A stretch of 61,212 nucleotides of DNA from RUG11690 sp045616665. Lineage in GTDB: Bacteria; Bacteroidota; Bacteroidia; Bacteroidales; WCHB1-69. A model generated the notes under the pieces. The model was not told where the DNA came from. It saw only the letters and a list, made by a program, of their open reading frames with translations, and did not search any database. This document shows, in pieces, positions 55,901 through 61,212 of the stretch. The stretch covers positions 1-61,212 of the forward strand of contig JAZLHE010000055.1 of the NCBI GenBank assembly GCA_045616665.1. Direction: 5' to 3'. The first letter of the stretch is position 1. Each line of letters starts with the position of its first letter. Made by a program: the position numbers and the translations under genes.

Positions 55901-58900
55901 TACATTTGACTATGAAATCGTGGGCGCTTCCTACGATCCTACCAACTATGATATTTCTATTGAAACCGGTACTCTGAGAGTTGTTCCCGCTATCGCCTAT
56001 TTGGCTCCAAAAGACACGTTCCGTACGTATGGAGAAGATAATCCTGTATTTAGATTTACTGCTTCCGGCCTACAAAATGGAGAACAGATTGAAAATTTGT
56101 ACATCGGTTCGGCAAGACCAGTGTTAAGCACAACGGCCGATATAAATTCTCCTGTAGGCGTTTATCCGATTTCACTCTCTATTGTGAATGGTACTGATAC
56201 GGTGAAGTTGAAGAACTATGATATTCGTTTAGAAACCGGTTCATTGACGATTACCAGACGTCCGGTGGTTATTATGGCTAATCATCCTACCCCAGATACC
56301 ATTGTATATGATGGTATGAGACATTATTATGATAGAGGAACCGACTCTGTGGGTTATACCATCATTGATGCGGCATTACTGTCAACCGATTCCATTGCTT
56401 CTGTGATGCTGCAAGGTTCTGGAAAAGTGGCCGGAACTTATCCTATCCAGGTTTCCAATGCGGTGATTATCGACAAAACAACCAATGATACGGTAACGGC
56501 CAATTATTCCATCTCCTATATTGATACTTCATTTACTATTACGCCTGTGCCTATTACCATTACGGCTCATAATTATGAACACATGTACACGGGTGCCACC
56601 TATAATGTGGATTCTATGCCACTTCCAAGATTTGAAATCACTGATGGTCACCTGGTCGGCAATGATTCAATTGTACTTCTTGGTATGACAGGTGAACGTA
56701 GTTTGGTGGGTACTACGCCTATCGTTGTCAATCCATCCTCTATCGTGATTGTTGATACGACAGAAGTTCATGGCGATTATACCCATATTGATGAACGATA
56801 TGATATGACCAAGGGTTATGAGATAACCTTGGTACCCGGTGAGTTGAAGATTACTCCTGCTCATTTTGAAATTACCTTGACGGCCAAGAGTGATTCTTGT
56901 ATCTATGGTGAAACCGGTTCGGTAACGGGTATTATGGGATTGGACACCACCATTTACGGAGTTCATTATCACGTTACCAATGTGTTTGCACAAGCAACCG
57001 CTGTAAATGTGGGTGAATGGCCTGTGAATATTACGGGCACACCTCGTGTTTGGGATGAAGACGATAATGAAGTCACTTCTCAGTTTACGGTCAATCTGAT
57101 ACCGGGTGTTTTGAAGGTTAAACCTCGTCCTTTGATTCTTCAAACCTTGAATAGAACTTATTTCTATAATGGCGAAATCCGTAGTTATAGAGATTTGTTG
57201 ATGCCCTATTGCGAAGCTGTTGATGGAACAAGTTTGATTTATGACAATAGTATTGCCGAAGTTGAAGGTTCTGGTCGTATCCGTTATCCGGGTCAAGTGA
57301 CCATCCATTTGGATCCGGCATCTATTGTGATTAAGAATATGGCTTTGGAAGATGTAACGGCTAATTACGATATTCAAGAAGTTCGTGACGGTTGGATTAA
57401 GATCTTGGATTCCGTCTTGGTTGTCGAATTAACCTCTATCGGTGATACCTTGGATTATGATGCTCAATATCATCAGGTTGTAGGCTTTGACACCTTGAAA
57501 TTCAAACCATACAATCGTGTATTCACAGTTTCAAATATTTCAACTTCTGATCCTATCCGTATAGATGTTGGATTGGATACCAATAAAGTATTTGGTACAC
57601 CTGTCGTTACTGACGACTCGAATGTTGTTGTAACTTATGATCCGGGTGTTAGAGATTGGGGTGTCAAGGTTATTGTGGATACGGGTCTCTTTAGAATTGA
57701 TGCGATTGAGGGCCTTTCAATGACTCCTCCTGCAATTCGTGAGAAAATCTATGATGGTACGCCATTGTCAAGTTTGACCGATTCATCGGCCATCTATGCT
57801 CGCGATATTCCAAATATCGACTTGAAGTATAGTGTTGATGGTGGAACAACTTGGACTGATACGGTTCCATCCATTACCAATATCGGAACGATTGAAGTAA
57901 CGGTAAGGGCAAGTCAGCACAACTATTTCTCTGTCGATTCTACGTTCATTTTGACAGTTACGCCAAGAGACCTGCATATTGTGATCAAGGAAGAGCAGGA
58001 ATATGACAATGCTCCGATGGTTCGCGATCATACCTATACGATTGATCCGGAATTGCCATCAACTGATCATTTTACCGCTGGTTCAATTACGTCTAATTCA
58101 AAGGATATCGGAACCTATACCTATGTTTCCGATTCTGTTAATTCGGCATATATCAGTGAACCATTCAAGATTTACAATGATTTGATTGGTCAGGATGTGA
58201 CGAACAACTATATCATTTATTACAATGATACGTTGATTATTCATCGTAATTCTCGTCAATTGGCCATCTTGGCCGATGATACGGCAAGATTGTACGATGG
58301 ACTTAGATTGGTGCCAGTGGTGACAGATACTATTTCAGACCATTCTGAAGTACTTCTTGAATATAGTTTGGATGGTTCAACCTGGAAAGAATACATTCCA
58401 TATACTCAAGTTCCTTCCATTACGAATGTGGATGAAAGTGTGGATACGGTATATTTCAGAGCTTCTAATCCGAACTATGTAACTGTATTTGATACGATTA
58501 CCTTGACGGTAATTCCGGATACGTTGACGGTTACCGCCAATGAAAAGACTCGCAAGTATGGTTATACGAATCCAACATTGGACGGTGTGATCACGGGCTT
58601 TGTTCACGGTGAAACCGTGGCTACCGCATTGACGGGCGTGGCTTCTTACACGACTAATGCCCATATCAATTCTGCTGTTGGTGATTCTGTGATTTTCGCT
58701 GCTATCGGTACGTTGAAGGCTAACCATAAAAATTACGTATTCAGATTCGTCAACGACACTTTGCATATTATCAATAGCGAATTGGCTATTACGGCTCGAG
58801 ACAAGAGTTGGAAGTATGACAATACAGACCATACGTATCCGAACTTCGAGGTGAAAGTAGATGGCGTTTCTCATATTCAAGGTCGCGACACTGGATTCGT

Positions 58901-61212
58901 GGCAATCTATGTGTTCCCGAATAACGATACCTTGGCGGTTACCTATACTGATGAAAGTGTAATTCGTTACATCGGAACAACGCCCAATGTTGTGGATCAT
59001 TGTACAATTACCAATAATGGTAAAGATGTCATCAGCAATTACACGATTCCAACGCCAACCCCTGGTACTTTGACTATCACTTCTAATGATACGGCTATTG
59101 TACTTACTTCTGTTGACCATACTTGGAATTATGATGGTTTGAATCACAAGGATTCAACATTCACCGTGAAGTATGGTACACGAAACATTGCCGCTTTGGC
59201 AGGTTCTGATGGAAAGGTATTCGTATTGCCAACGAAGGATACCATTAGAATTACGCCAACCGCCCTTGGTGTTAAGGAAGTTGGTGAGTCTGCTGCCGAC
59301 AACAATACCTTTACTTATACTTTGACAAACAGTACTCAATATAGTCAACAATCTACGGTATTTGGCGACTTGAAGATTACGCAAAGAGCTTTGACTATTA
59401 AGCTGGATACTACCAAGGTTTACGATGGTACGCCATTTGTCAGTACGTATGCTGCAACAGGTGCGGGATATACTGTTACGGGTTTGCAAAATGGTGCGAC
59501 TATTACCGCAGGACAAGTTACAAGCAATAGTAAAGACGTTAATACTTACAACAACTCATCTACCACTATTTCTACCGCGTTTGCAACATCAGATAATATT
59601 GCTAACTATGCGGTTACCTATAACTTTAAGCAGGTTATTACAAAACGAGACTTGTTTGTAACTTTGGATACAACCAAGGTTTATGATGGTAAACCATTTG
59701 TCAGCACCTACGCTGCAACAGGTGCGGGATATACGGTAACTGGTCTGCAAAATGACGCGACTGTCACTGCTGGTGAGGTAACAAGTTCGGCTAAGGATGT
59801 TCAGACTTATAGAGATAGTGCAGCTACTTATAAGTCTAATATTACGACGGCGTTCAAAACATCTGACGATATCAGCAACTACAATGTTATTTATGACTTT
59901 ACCCAAACTATCACGAAACACGATTTGCTTATCGTTGTAAAGGATTCCAAGATTTATGATGGTCTTGTCTTTACTACCAATTACAATTCAGATAGTGTTA
60001 CGACAGTTGGTTTGCAAAATGATGCCAAACTGTCTGCCGGTGTGGTTAAGAGTGATTCTAAGAATATTAATACATACTTAGACAGTGCTGCTACAAATAT
60101 GTCATATATTGCTACCGCTTTTGCTACTACAGATGGTATTACCAACTATAATGTAACGTACGACTTCAAGCAGGTTATCACGAAACGCGATTTGGTTATC
60201 GTTATCAATGATACGAAGGTTTATGATGGCACTCCATTGGTTACCAATTATAATGCAGCCGGAGGTGTGATTACAGCAGCCGCATTGCAAAATGGTGCTA
60301 CTTTGATTGCTGGTGTGGTGACTACTCCAAGTAAAGACATTGCTACCTATACCGACAATACCGGTGCAAATATTACAACTGCTTTCAGAACTTCTGACAG
60401 CATCAGCAACTATAATGTTAGTTACAACTTTACTCAGATTATAACTCCTCGAACTTTGACGATCAAGTTGGATACTACGAAGGTTTACGATGGTACTGTA
60501 TTTGTCAGTACGTATGCTGCAACAGGAGCAGGATATACTGTTACCGGTCTGCAAAGTGGTGCGACAATCACTGCCGGTGAGGTTACTACTCCATCAAAAG
60601 ATGTCAATACCTATGCAGATAATACGGGAGCTAATATTACTATCCCATTTGCAACTTCAGATGATATTGGCAATTATAGTGTGGTTTATGATTTCAAGCA
60701 GAAAATCACACCTCGCAATCTGTATATTACGTTGGATACCACAAAGGTATATGATGGATTGGTGATGGTTAATACGTATAGTGCCACTGCTTCAGCATAT
60801 ACTGTAAATGGTTTGCAAAATAGTGCAACAGTTACGGCTGGTCAGGTTAAAACAAGTGCGAAAGATGTAAATGTGTATAGAGACACTATTGCACCTGCAT
60901 CCATTATTTCTGTTCCATTTGCCACTTCTGATAACATTGCGAACTATACGGTTGTTTATGACTTCAAGCAGGAAATCACTAAACGAGATTTGGCTATCAC
61001 CTTGGATACGACGAAGGTATATGATGGAAAGGTGTTTGAAAGCGTGTACAATGCTTCCAACCACGCATACTACGTTTCCGGTTTGCAGAATGGGGCTACC
61101 ATCAAGGCAGGTGCGGTGACGAGTGACAGCACGGGTGTCGGCATATATCTTGATTCTGCGGCTACGATGGCTGCAGTCATCACGACTCCGTTCAGAACGA
61201 CGGACAGCATCA
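40974..61212 (+). CDS. Giant secreted GLUG/YDG-repeat adhesin-like protein (3' end outside window)
   Basis: An open frame of at least 6,746 codons with ATG at 40974, continuing past the window end. I checked the reading frame near 42.0, 43.5, 44.4, 45.1, 46.5, 47.7, 48.3, 50.0, 52.5, 55.4, 57.0, 58.5 and 61.2 kb and it is unbroken at each. Residues 1-38 are a signal peptide ending VPFTYAQ; LLAC just before could also be read as a lipobox. Five GLUG modules follow (about residues 50-2470), then Ig/SprB-like segments (about 2480-2780) and YDG/MBG repeats to the edge (about 2783-6746). Giant proteins of this type in Bacteroidetes are cell-surface or released adhesins. The C terminus that would show a T9SS sorting domain or an anchor is not visible. 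No neighbouring gene suggests an exporter. Confidence 0.92.
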   Translation, partial: MNMMKKFSTDKMKKTKTLLKSLTALAVMLLACVPFTYAQVEPLPETDTLYINSKQNLLDLINCLDDDFYYSYDDQTYVKDPEGHGSCSEVIKSGGVLYLNKQAYFKLTTDIVLNEGDISGCDGRPAAGTVQWKSKGFAGIFDGGYHIISGLYSNVNDTLAHGFFSQLTERGYIKNLGLTNLYVKGFKYTGGMTGIMNNEAVVENCFVEGTIVATDQYAGLITPALMDQSSIKNCYVTGALITTSPRAGGIVGFQSSGCKVKNCYSTVACTYNSSGSVGSVYGQAGGGDFENCYFDMQMFDKKLTYATGKLTTALMATQMGPGFEYRDGYYPTIKGFSFDKAPVRLSVVPVFLPASSVDDYSSISTIRNQDSVLTLGTLDGVDWSVKDESHIVTRVEGQTVKFNKQGFLQLTATTGSYLRSYIMYLNKKPFLGTKENPFTVDNAADLQSLRDGLNGGLDFIYKHYSCPAMAYDVYFVQDSDINMASAGNWTPIGKHEGISFQGYYDGQGHVIDSLKMNAAFSDGAGLFAFIKEAEIKNLKIRNANMDCKGSTYAGVLSGRAKASKVENVVIENCYITSSGSRLAGLIGDIPKDLDNRYTTIQHCHIMGGTVKSTGGDYVGGLGGHFEYAKFSYCSNSALIDRSGRSYAGGIVGVLQTAGSISYCYNKGEVKGNQYVGGISGYCNNSCTIRYCFNIGNITGSSSIVAGISGRYGNIAYCFNTGKITGTVCVGGIVGYDNTSTTHCFNTGEISGSDGSNNADVVGGITGYSTPTNSYNIGEVSLRNYSGFQRPVSGGSASTCYYDKTILWTDHTGDGSTALSMLDMVGPSSAMKTKLDTSYWIYEDNMYPRLAWTDSLPWARDVAIAACSPVLIPSESADIEHIKPGVKLVGCDHITWKVLQGDIFADSLHHFECTDNAIVPTLKDTSLCKTIVGSYVSDTLDYTSYPDTFMVQNIAGSLVKKVKMYRYHNPDTMTVDSKEDLVALRDGINSDCAFYYKGHLIPRFADSCVFRLTTDIDLSEYSEWIPIGGKLQHSRFNATFLGQDHTISNLHGCKSAYASGLFGTVGNTIQDLHFTNVNIEVTQDAMRVGAVCGRSLHGNIKNCTVEGKISVSNSCNYFYVGGIVGQFANANDSIVNCQNYAIIKHTANNSPCDFGGIVGLCSGYVSYCSNRGEITGNSSVGGIAGTASSVKYSYNTATVTAGAAAANAGGIVGSGSVSRCYNVGDVVAKPGNSAADNYIAGISGTGSVEYSYNAGLITGSNRKYVAGIAANGYAKNCYNSNYVKGSDQVGSIGSKYNGSTVNSINDWRMCPIGAMNRKDSTGHAVRMLTEDMIGQGLRGKLGADSVWVFSENYYPRLKGMENTAPALASVMPILLKDTQTSRTVDKSFEMYGCNDGNWVITQGPCAHIDTTDFRCVTNINGLGIVTMYAGVGDTNFKHIRLLVKVSERTPLIVKNLTEMKNFRNGIDQETSYYNVTDSTYHLALTHEDSTHLDRFIEIKDGGLDLFFKLIVDLDLGDTIWVPVGNSTYSFQGDFNGDNHTLTGLRLAGGNNQGLFGYVLEGTVKNLTVDKASMTNTGASDQYRGLLCGQNYGGWLKNCKVRDSKVEGKGLITGIVCGGNMYATIRNCNIDRDTLIINSSIDDSHYGIGGIAGYQYCAVIDSCISRRFVMNGIARAMGGVVGYSNYRSTVMNSQILDSKINVAGDRVGGICGYTYDGTTIKNCENRNTEMISTRTGDVLMGGICGYNNSNTIQNCLVTGGTITAVNGNYIGGIVGYYAPAADCRNEDPVVGASSVGGINGYLHNSTITRCSNYAPVTASGSNVGGIVGYMRYNSTVSQSYNVGNVSSSSDNVGGIVGYYYLDGGYSSTIAQNVNTGMVSGNNSVAGIVGLYRRGTVRDNHNAGIVSGAAMVGGIVGYKNDASGTMTLQRNLNTAWVEDGQSMTGAIAGRIVGPYTITNNYYDLQMGKIPAIDYAEWSGTSAKLTSEMVGEKLKSALTTTYWKFSADNDSLYPRPIMANGMDESPAAYAAASPILLPVVCEDGVCDTITASCVSVPHFTGRGCNHDLTWTMYFGSGIDIEGCDFYPRRRGSVRIAAVNNGDTVKIVQLVTQSEDDPFEIISMQELENFRNCINSGRAFYYDEDTKHFQMNDGGENCSMIDVGGNRMFFALHLLDGDTLEFPSMESWEPIGTLAYPFKGTFNGTYRGVNYPLKNLTITEDGDYQGLFGYARGIIKNVQLLNPNIASKGNYHGGIVGYSYSKLNNCYVSGGTISGTNYVGGITGYGVRTSITHCTNSSMVKGSQYVAGIIGHIQADSYVEESFNEGYIVATADNSYVGGIAGNVEGEISNSYNVGCIKGNKYTAGIAGFSNSQFLSYCYNAGQIDSKATQLVGAITNLQTISSDASFPRYCYYDKQLSVTRFGVGYDNGSGSDLGRTYTYSLYTDSIASGSVLPYWNDSFWTFTDDMYPRLKALEDLDASVTSAAPVFVQERMYINKVEFPVTIQRDNDVLWSRHGRGDAYVINDPHLSDTVLLHICGPDTFKVKKNYDFKLVPSMVDAIGTPPMKDTVCDGKYIWPVSGRTYTESGIYTVVLIAAEGCDSIITLDLQVPPVLKIDMTTQNYTCFESNDAFVQAKVSGGYDKYDYKWYKDGVLIEEDTCNNKSTLRLDDQGEGTYKLTIVDRIHPDCQTEDSCVITRPTQLVFDTLSYDARCYNVKDGYIEVKVEGATRPYSLSWKSTADSGKTNIDTACTKMITGLADGVYSLVLEDHNGCSRVIENVDLMGMFEKITIVAASASKKYDGVALHDDSYQLMTSTDTTTHHSHDVVTLPNGDVMTVVIKDTTLNSVGVGVNEVLSCSIVGEGGEDKTCRYNLDLQNGQLSISPRYVYMTSASASKSFDGTPLTKHLVEISGDGFLPALGQDTISCNVTGSQTEAGSSANTFTYTLSSAVDTLNYKIFKTEGTLVVAPMGHLLIQTASARKVYDGTPLTNTEIIASDVLMPGDTIINVVVTGTNTNVGEVDNSLDTTGFDVVSKADLSVSHRGNYVGVTFVVGKLTIDPCPVTLASASQSKIFDGDTLKLPEVTGTEGFVAGELKSAYAIGARCSVGDSLNKIVVEMNDGYDINNYNITKIEGLLQVTQKSLVIEGESNVFSYNGEERVLENFTATDLLNNHRADITYRAVGTAAGTYEGQFYRNNVPVIDAADVVILDNHNNDVTNDYNISIHTGTLTITPIGNVILTAASATAKYSGDTLKAPTYVANGLMPGDTVVKMRIIGSILDAGTAPNVLDTLSNGIDIVSKTNLSESHKNSYSGISLQPGVLTVTKRNVTLTSQGRTKVYDGDTLTMPEVIIGGDGFVSGEVTLPCAIGARCSVGDSVNKIVVTALENYKPRNYVVTYNEGILRVIKRSLTVMGSSDVVPFDGTEHSIETYSSETLAPHQTISGFSYRAAGTLVGTYPGQFYDNEENVITDLNGYAVIKDAYGNDVTSNYMDINSQPGTLIVTSKGAVTITAATQTKSYDGEPLSDGTFTVVGLIPTDTVINVKVSGSITNVGSVSNVVDTSSLGSFDIVDKTNHSLSHKVCYSSIVLQNGTLTIEKRPVTLTSASETRNYNGDTLRLPAVSVGGEGFVANELDTVYAIGARCTVGDSLNKIVLNLKSGYELDNYELVYNEGMLTITPRPLVINGESGLETYKEDVDTTFTRTGITYPNLISGHNLSGISYKVAGKTPGIYTGSFYHDSTKVTTADSVVIKDATNNDVTANYAITLNPGRLIIANEKEVYIVADDAEKVYDGTELKKDSYRVAGLLEGDTIINVKVIGSITNAGVVANKVDTLGFDILTLGDSTHQSKKEVYTNIVLVDGTLTVTPIPVSLTSANATKIYDADTMRRPAVTGTSAFLEGELDTAYAIGARCSVGDSLNKIVVTMNPGYDIHNYDITYNEGTLKVLKKKLTITGESNTVQYNGEEQILNQYTPTGLISTHVVSGLNYKASGVMAGSYTGSFTGTAVVKDENGVVVTNNYEITTTPGTLTITPVGIATLISATATKPYDGTPLKNSTITSVGLMDNDTAINVLVDQSITNYGTITNTIDTATYHIDIVDKNNFSISHKNAYDGIALLNGTLSITKCPVSLSSLGQTKVYDGDTLRLPNVVGKEDFVAGELDTAYAIGARCSVGDSLNKIVVTLKPGYDINNYDITYNEGTISVIPNHIYLQGTSSMAAFDGAEHSVTDYSVIGLVEGHSVNNITYNASGTYPGIYPASYYDGITVLPDVDAVRSHIVIKDANNNIITSNYVIDSIRTGTLTINPSGEVLITALGGIKVYDGTLLTNDQYTVTGLIAGDTVINVVNVSTRINCGTGLDNRPDTTGTGFDIVSIADHSISHKNCYASIVLQNGQMTVTKRPVTLTSESDTKIYDGDTLKRPLVVVGGDGFVAGEAEASAIGARCSIGDSLNKIVITPLTGFDPNNYEITKNEGMLTVTIRPLELRAIQATVPYTGFEITKTAFDTIGLADNQVLSGISYLASGTNIGTYNGAFTGDPVITDAAHNDVTANYEITQIPSTLTIVPNGELTIIANTNQKVYDATPLTDAYYTFVGLHSEDTIINVVVNGTITNVGSVTNSVDTTGFDVVLKSNHTISHKAYYSNIVTQNGSLTVTKRPVTLTSNGQTREYNSDTLRFPTVSISGDGFVAGQLDTTYAIGVRCNVGDSLNKIILKLNPGFDTTNYDITYNEGHIVITPRILEITGASNEVTYTGAMQEETSYEAPYILESHHIVGLSYKVEGLNIGDYTGVFYDVHGDTIFALHNPDSVRILDAQDSDYTYNYDITLVPGILKIKPVSAPLKIVSDSASYVFTGKYRTHTQHNYIVTYDGNRINHSSSADTLFILPTGDSLFILPKDAGRGIANVLESGLNSFDYYIANADNYANVTLDTGWIEITPRPVILRSEGAQFTYTGVDQYMKLANVYGDGFVDNEVVNFSNYNHVKNAGETAPNTFDYEIVGASYDPTNYDISIETGTLRVVPAIAYLAPKDTFRTYGEDNPVFRFTASGLQNGEQIENLYIGSARPVLSTTADINSPVGVYPISLSIVNGTDTVKLKNYDIRLETGSLTITRRPVVIMANHPTPDTIVYDGMRHYYDRGTDSVGYTIIDAALLSTDSIASVMLQGSGKVAGTYPIQVSNAVIIDKTTNDTVTANYSISYIDTSFTITPVPITITAHNYEHMYTGATYNVDSMPLPRFEITDGHLVGNDSIVLLGMTGERSLVGTTPIVVNPSSIVIVDTTEVHGDYTHIDERYDMTKGYEITLVPGELKITPAHFEITLTAKSDSCIYGETGSVTGIMGLDTTIYGVHYHVTNVFAQATAVNVGEWPVNITGTPRVWDEDDNEVTSQFTVNLIPGVLKVKPRPLILQTLNRTYFYNGEIRSYRDLLMPYCEAVDGTSLIYDNSIAEVEGSGRIRYPGQVTIHLDPASIVIKNMALEDVTANYDIQEVRDGWIKILDSVLVVELTSIGDTLDYDAQYHQVVGFDTLKFKPYNRVFTVSNISTSDPIRIDVGLDTNKVFGTPVVTDDSNVVVTYDPGVRDWGVKVIVDTGLFRIDAIEGLSMTPPAIREKIYDGTPLSSLTDSSAIYARDIPNIDLKYSVDGGTTWTDTVPSITNIGTIEVTVRASQHNYFSVDSTFILTVTPRDLHIVIKEEQEYDNAPMVRDHTYTIDPELPSTDHFTAGSITSNSKDIGTYTYVSDSVNSAYISEPFKIYNDLIGQDVTNNYIIYYNDTLIIHRNSRQLAILADDTARLYDGLRLVPVVTDTISDHSEVLLEYSLDGSTWKEYIPYTQVPSITNVDESVDTVYFRASNPNYVTVFDTITLTVIPDTLTVTANEKTRKYGYTNPTLDGVITGFVHGETVATALTGVASYTTNAHINSAVGDSVIFAAIGTLKANHKNYVFRFVNDTLHIINSELAITARDKSWKYDNTDHTYPNFEVKVDGVSHIQGRDTGFVAIYVFPNNDTLAVTYTDESVIRYIGTTPNVVDHCTITNNGKDVISNYTIPTPTPGTLTITSNDTAIVLTSVDHTWNYDGLNHKDSTFTVKYGTRNIAALAGSDGKVFVLPTKDTIRITPTALGVKEVGESAADNNTFTYTLTNSTQYSQQSTVFGDLKITQRALTIKLDTTKVYDGTPFVSTYAATGAGYTVTGLQNGATITAGQVTSNSKDVNTYNNSSTTISTAFATSDNIANYAVTYNFKQVITKRDLFVTLDTTKVYDGKPFVSTYAATGAGYTVTGLQNDATVTAGEVTSSAKDVQTYRDSAATYKSNITTAFKTSDDISNYNVIYDFTQTITKHDLLIVVKDSKIYDGLVFTTNYNSDSVTTVGLQNDAKLSAGVVKSDSKNINTYLDSAATNMSYIATAFATTDGITNYNVTYDFKQVITKRDLVIVINDTKVYDGTPLVTNYNAAGGVITAAALQNGATLIAGVVTTPSKDIATYTDNTGANITTAFRTSDSISNYNVSYNFTQIITPRTLTIKLDTTKVYDGTVFVSTYAATGAGYTVTGLQSGATITAGEVTTPSKDVNTYADNTGANITIPFATSDDIGNYSVVYDFKQKITPRNLYITLDTTKVYDGLVMVNTYSATASAYTVNGLQNSATVTAGQVKTSAKDVNVYRDTIAPASIISVPFATSDNIANYTVVYDFKQEITKRDLAITLDTTKVYDGKVFESVYNASNHAYYVSGLQNGATIKAGAVTSDSTGVGIYLDSAATMAAVITTPFRTTDSI
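41120..48390 (+). repeat. Five GLUG-type modules in the giant gene
   Basis: Dense GGIVG/GGITG beta-helix turns of the GLUG type (for example YVGGIVGYS-like). Module starts are recognisable by phrases like LRDGINSDCAFYY and NFRNCINSGRAFYY near 41120, 42290, 43905, 45335 and 47330, each followed by a TDIDLSxxxEWIPIG-like entry. Module ends carry YPRL then APVLLP-type phrases (near 43500, 45010, 46990, 48350). Spacing is about 1.2-2.0 kb. This is a beta-helix-like solenoid, likely extended. Confidence 0.85.
48420..49320 (+). repeat. Ig/SprB-like linker domains of the giant gene
   Basis: Segments such as GCDSIITLDLQVPPVLKID, YDKYDYKWYKDGVLIEED and GLADGVYSLVLEDHNGCSRV have the pattern of SprB-type and Ig-like repeats seen in Bacteroidetes surface adhesins. 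They separate the GLUG part from the YDG part. Confidence 0.7.
49860..55435 (+). repeat. Seven copies of an approximately 266-residue three-domain YDG super-repeat
   Basis: Each unit has three related YDG domains A-B-C: A with KVYDGTPL, INV and SHK; B with IGARCSVGDSLNKIV; C with a YNG/FDG start and NDVTxNY end. The B motif AIGARC begins at 50250, 51048, 51861, 52665, 53436, 54252 and 55020, giving spacings of 798, 813, 804, 771, 816 and 768 bp. Copies are diverged at DNA level, so this is not a recent expansion. Confidence 0.9.
55436..59390 (+). repeat. Mixed YDG and MBG domains of the giant gene
   Basis: The regular A-B-C order stops. Among the domains are MBG-like ones with TYGEDNPVFRFTASGLQNGE (about 56020) and RKYGYTNPTLDGVITGF (about 58550), and diverged YDG domains (KIYDGTPLSS near 57750, RLYDGLRLVP near 58290). 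Confidence 0.8.
59391..61212 (+). repeat. Tight YDG tandem array, seven copies, continuing past the window
   Basis: Nearly identical approximately 89-residue units of the form DTTKVYDG...GLQNGATITAG...NYxVxYDFKQ-ITKRD. The Tyr codon of YDG is at 59421, 59682, 59955, 60222, 60486, 60750 and 61020, so spacings are 261, 273, 267, 264, 264 and 270 bp. DNA similarity is much higher than in the upstream super-repeats, so this end has expanded or homogenised recently. Confidence 0.9.

Noticed and set aside
41264..61064. Many long minus-strand open frames opposite the giant gene
   Set aside because: They have low-complexity, Ile/Asn/His-rich translations, follow the repeat pattern of the plus-strand gene and lack start signals or family similarity.
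59391..61212. CRISPR-like regular spacing
   Set aside because: The repeated units are about 267 bp, in frame, and encode a protein domain; there are no short identical repeats with unique spacers.

Overview
The window looks like a chromosomal segment from a member of Bacteroidales (phylum Bacteroidota), probably an uncultured gut-type lineage. The evidence is the gene content and the promoters. There is a type III pantothenate kinase next to lptC, a DUF4290 protein, an rpsF-rpsR-rplI operon, an ATP-type PEP carboxykinase and a phosphate butyryltransferase. Upstream regions repeatedly carry the Bacteroidetes promoter: a TTG and, about 19 nt later, TAnnTTTG. No rRNA, CRISPR array or intact insertion sequence was seen. 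One tRNA, tRNA-Thr(CGU), is present.

Layout. 1-315 is a repeat-bearing spacer. 316-7552 (minus) is an envelope/housekeeping operon: coaX, an outer-membrane barrel protein, a TPR protein, lptC, a small lipoprotein, an MltF-type lytic transglycosylase and purD. 7687-15764 (plus) holds a glycosyltransferase-like gene, a membrane TPR protein, ribH, fmt, trmH, rpmH (L34), a SurA-like chaperone, a MoxR ATPase and a sensor histidine kinase. 15945-21860 (plus) is an accessory peptide-export locus. It has two paralogous membrane-anchored pepsin-like proteins, two double-glycine leader peptide genes (one interrupted at a run of eight G), a C39-peptidase ABC exporter and an HlyD-type adaptor. 21867-26133 (minus) is a TonB receptor/FecCD/FecE uptake operon. 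26345-30165 holds pckA, a remnant of an Rpn/PD-(D/E)XK nuclease gene inside a structured repeat region, and ptb. 30245-30346 is the tRNA and its terminator. 30510-33423 (minus) is a NatAB-like ABC exporter with a DUF4290 gene. 33736-34843 (minus) is the rpsF-rpsR-rplI operon. 35356-36811 holds two poorly characterised genes. 37071-40387 (plus) is prmC, a CPA2 antiporter and a sugar nucleotidyltransferase.

40974 to the window end is a single open frame of at least 6,746 codons. It encodes a giant secreted repeat protein whose 3' end lies outside the window. It starts with a signal peptide, then five GLUG-type modules, a short SprB/Ig-like part, seven copies of an approximately 266-residue three-domain YDG super-repeat, a mixed YDG/MBG region, and finally a tight array of seven approximately 89-residue YDG repeats that is still running at the window edge. 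I read the frame at more than a dozen positions spread along the 20 kb and found it continuous at each.

The most interesting system is the peptide-export locus at 15945-21860. A well-formed promoter sits directly in front of a leader-like peptide ending in NGGG, encoded at a G8 tract. A one-base slip at that tract would fuse the leader to a 67-residue tail with six cysteines. The locus has four DxG motifs in two bilobal aspartic-protease-like proteins; two of the four (DAG and DMG) are unusual. The 3' ends of those two genes are 94/99 identical in nucleotides although the rest of each protein is strongly diverged. A second recurring theme is a structured dispersed repeat (hairpins plus a GGCC-rich core) in several intergenic regions.
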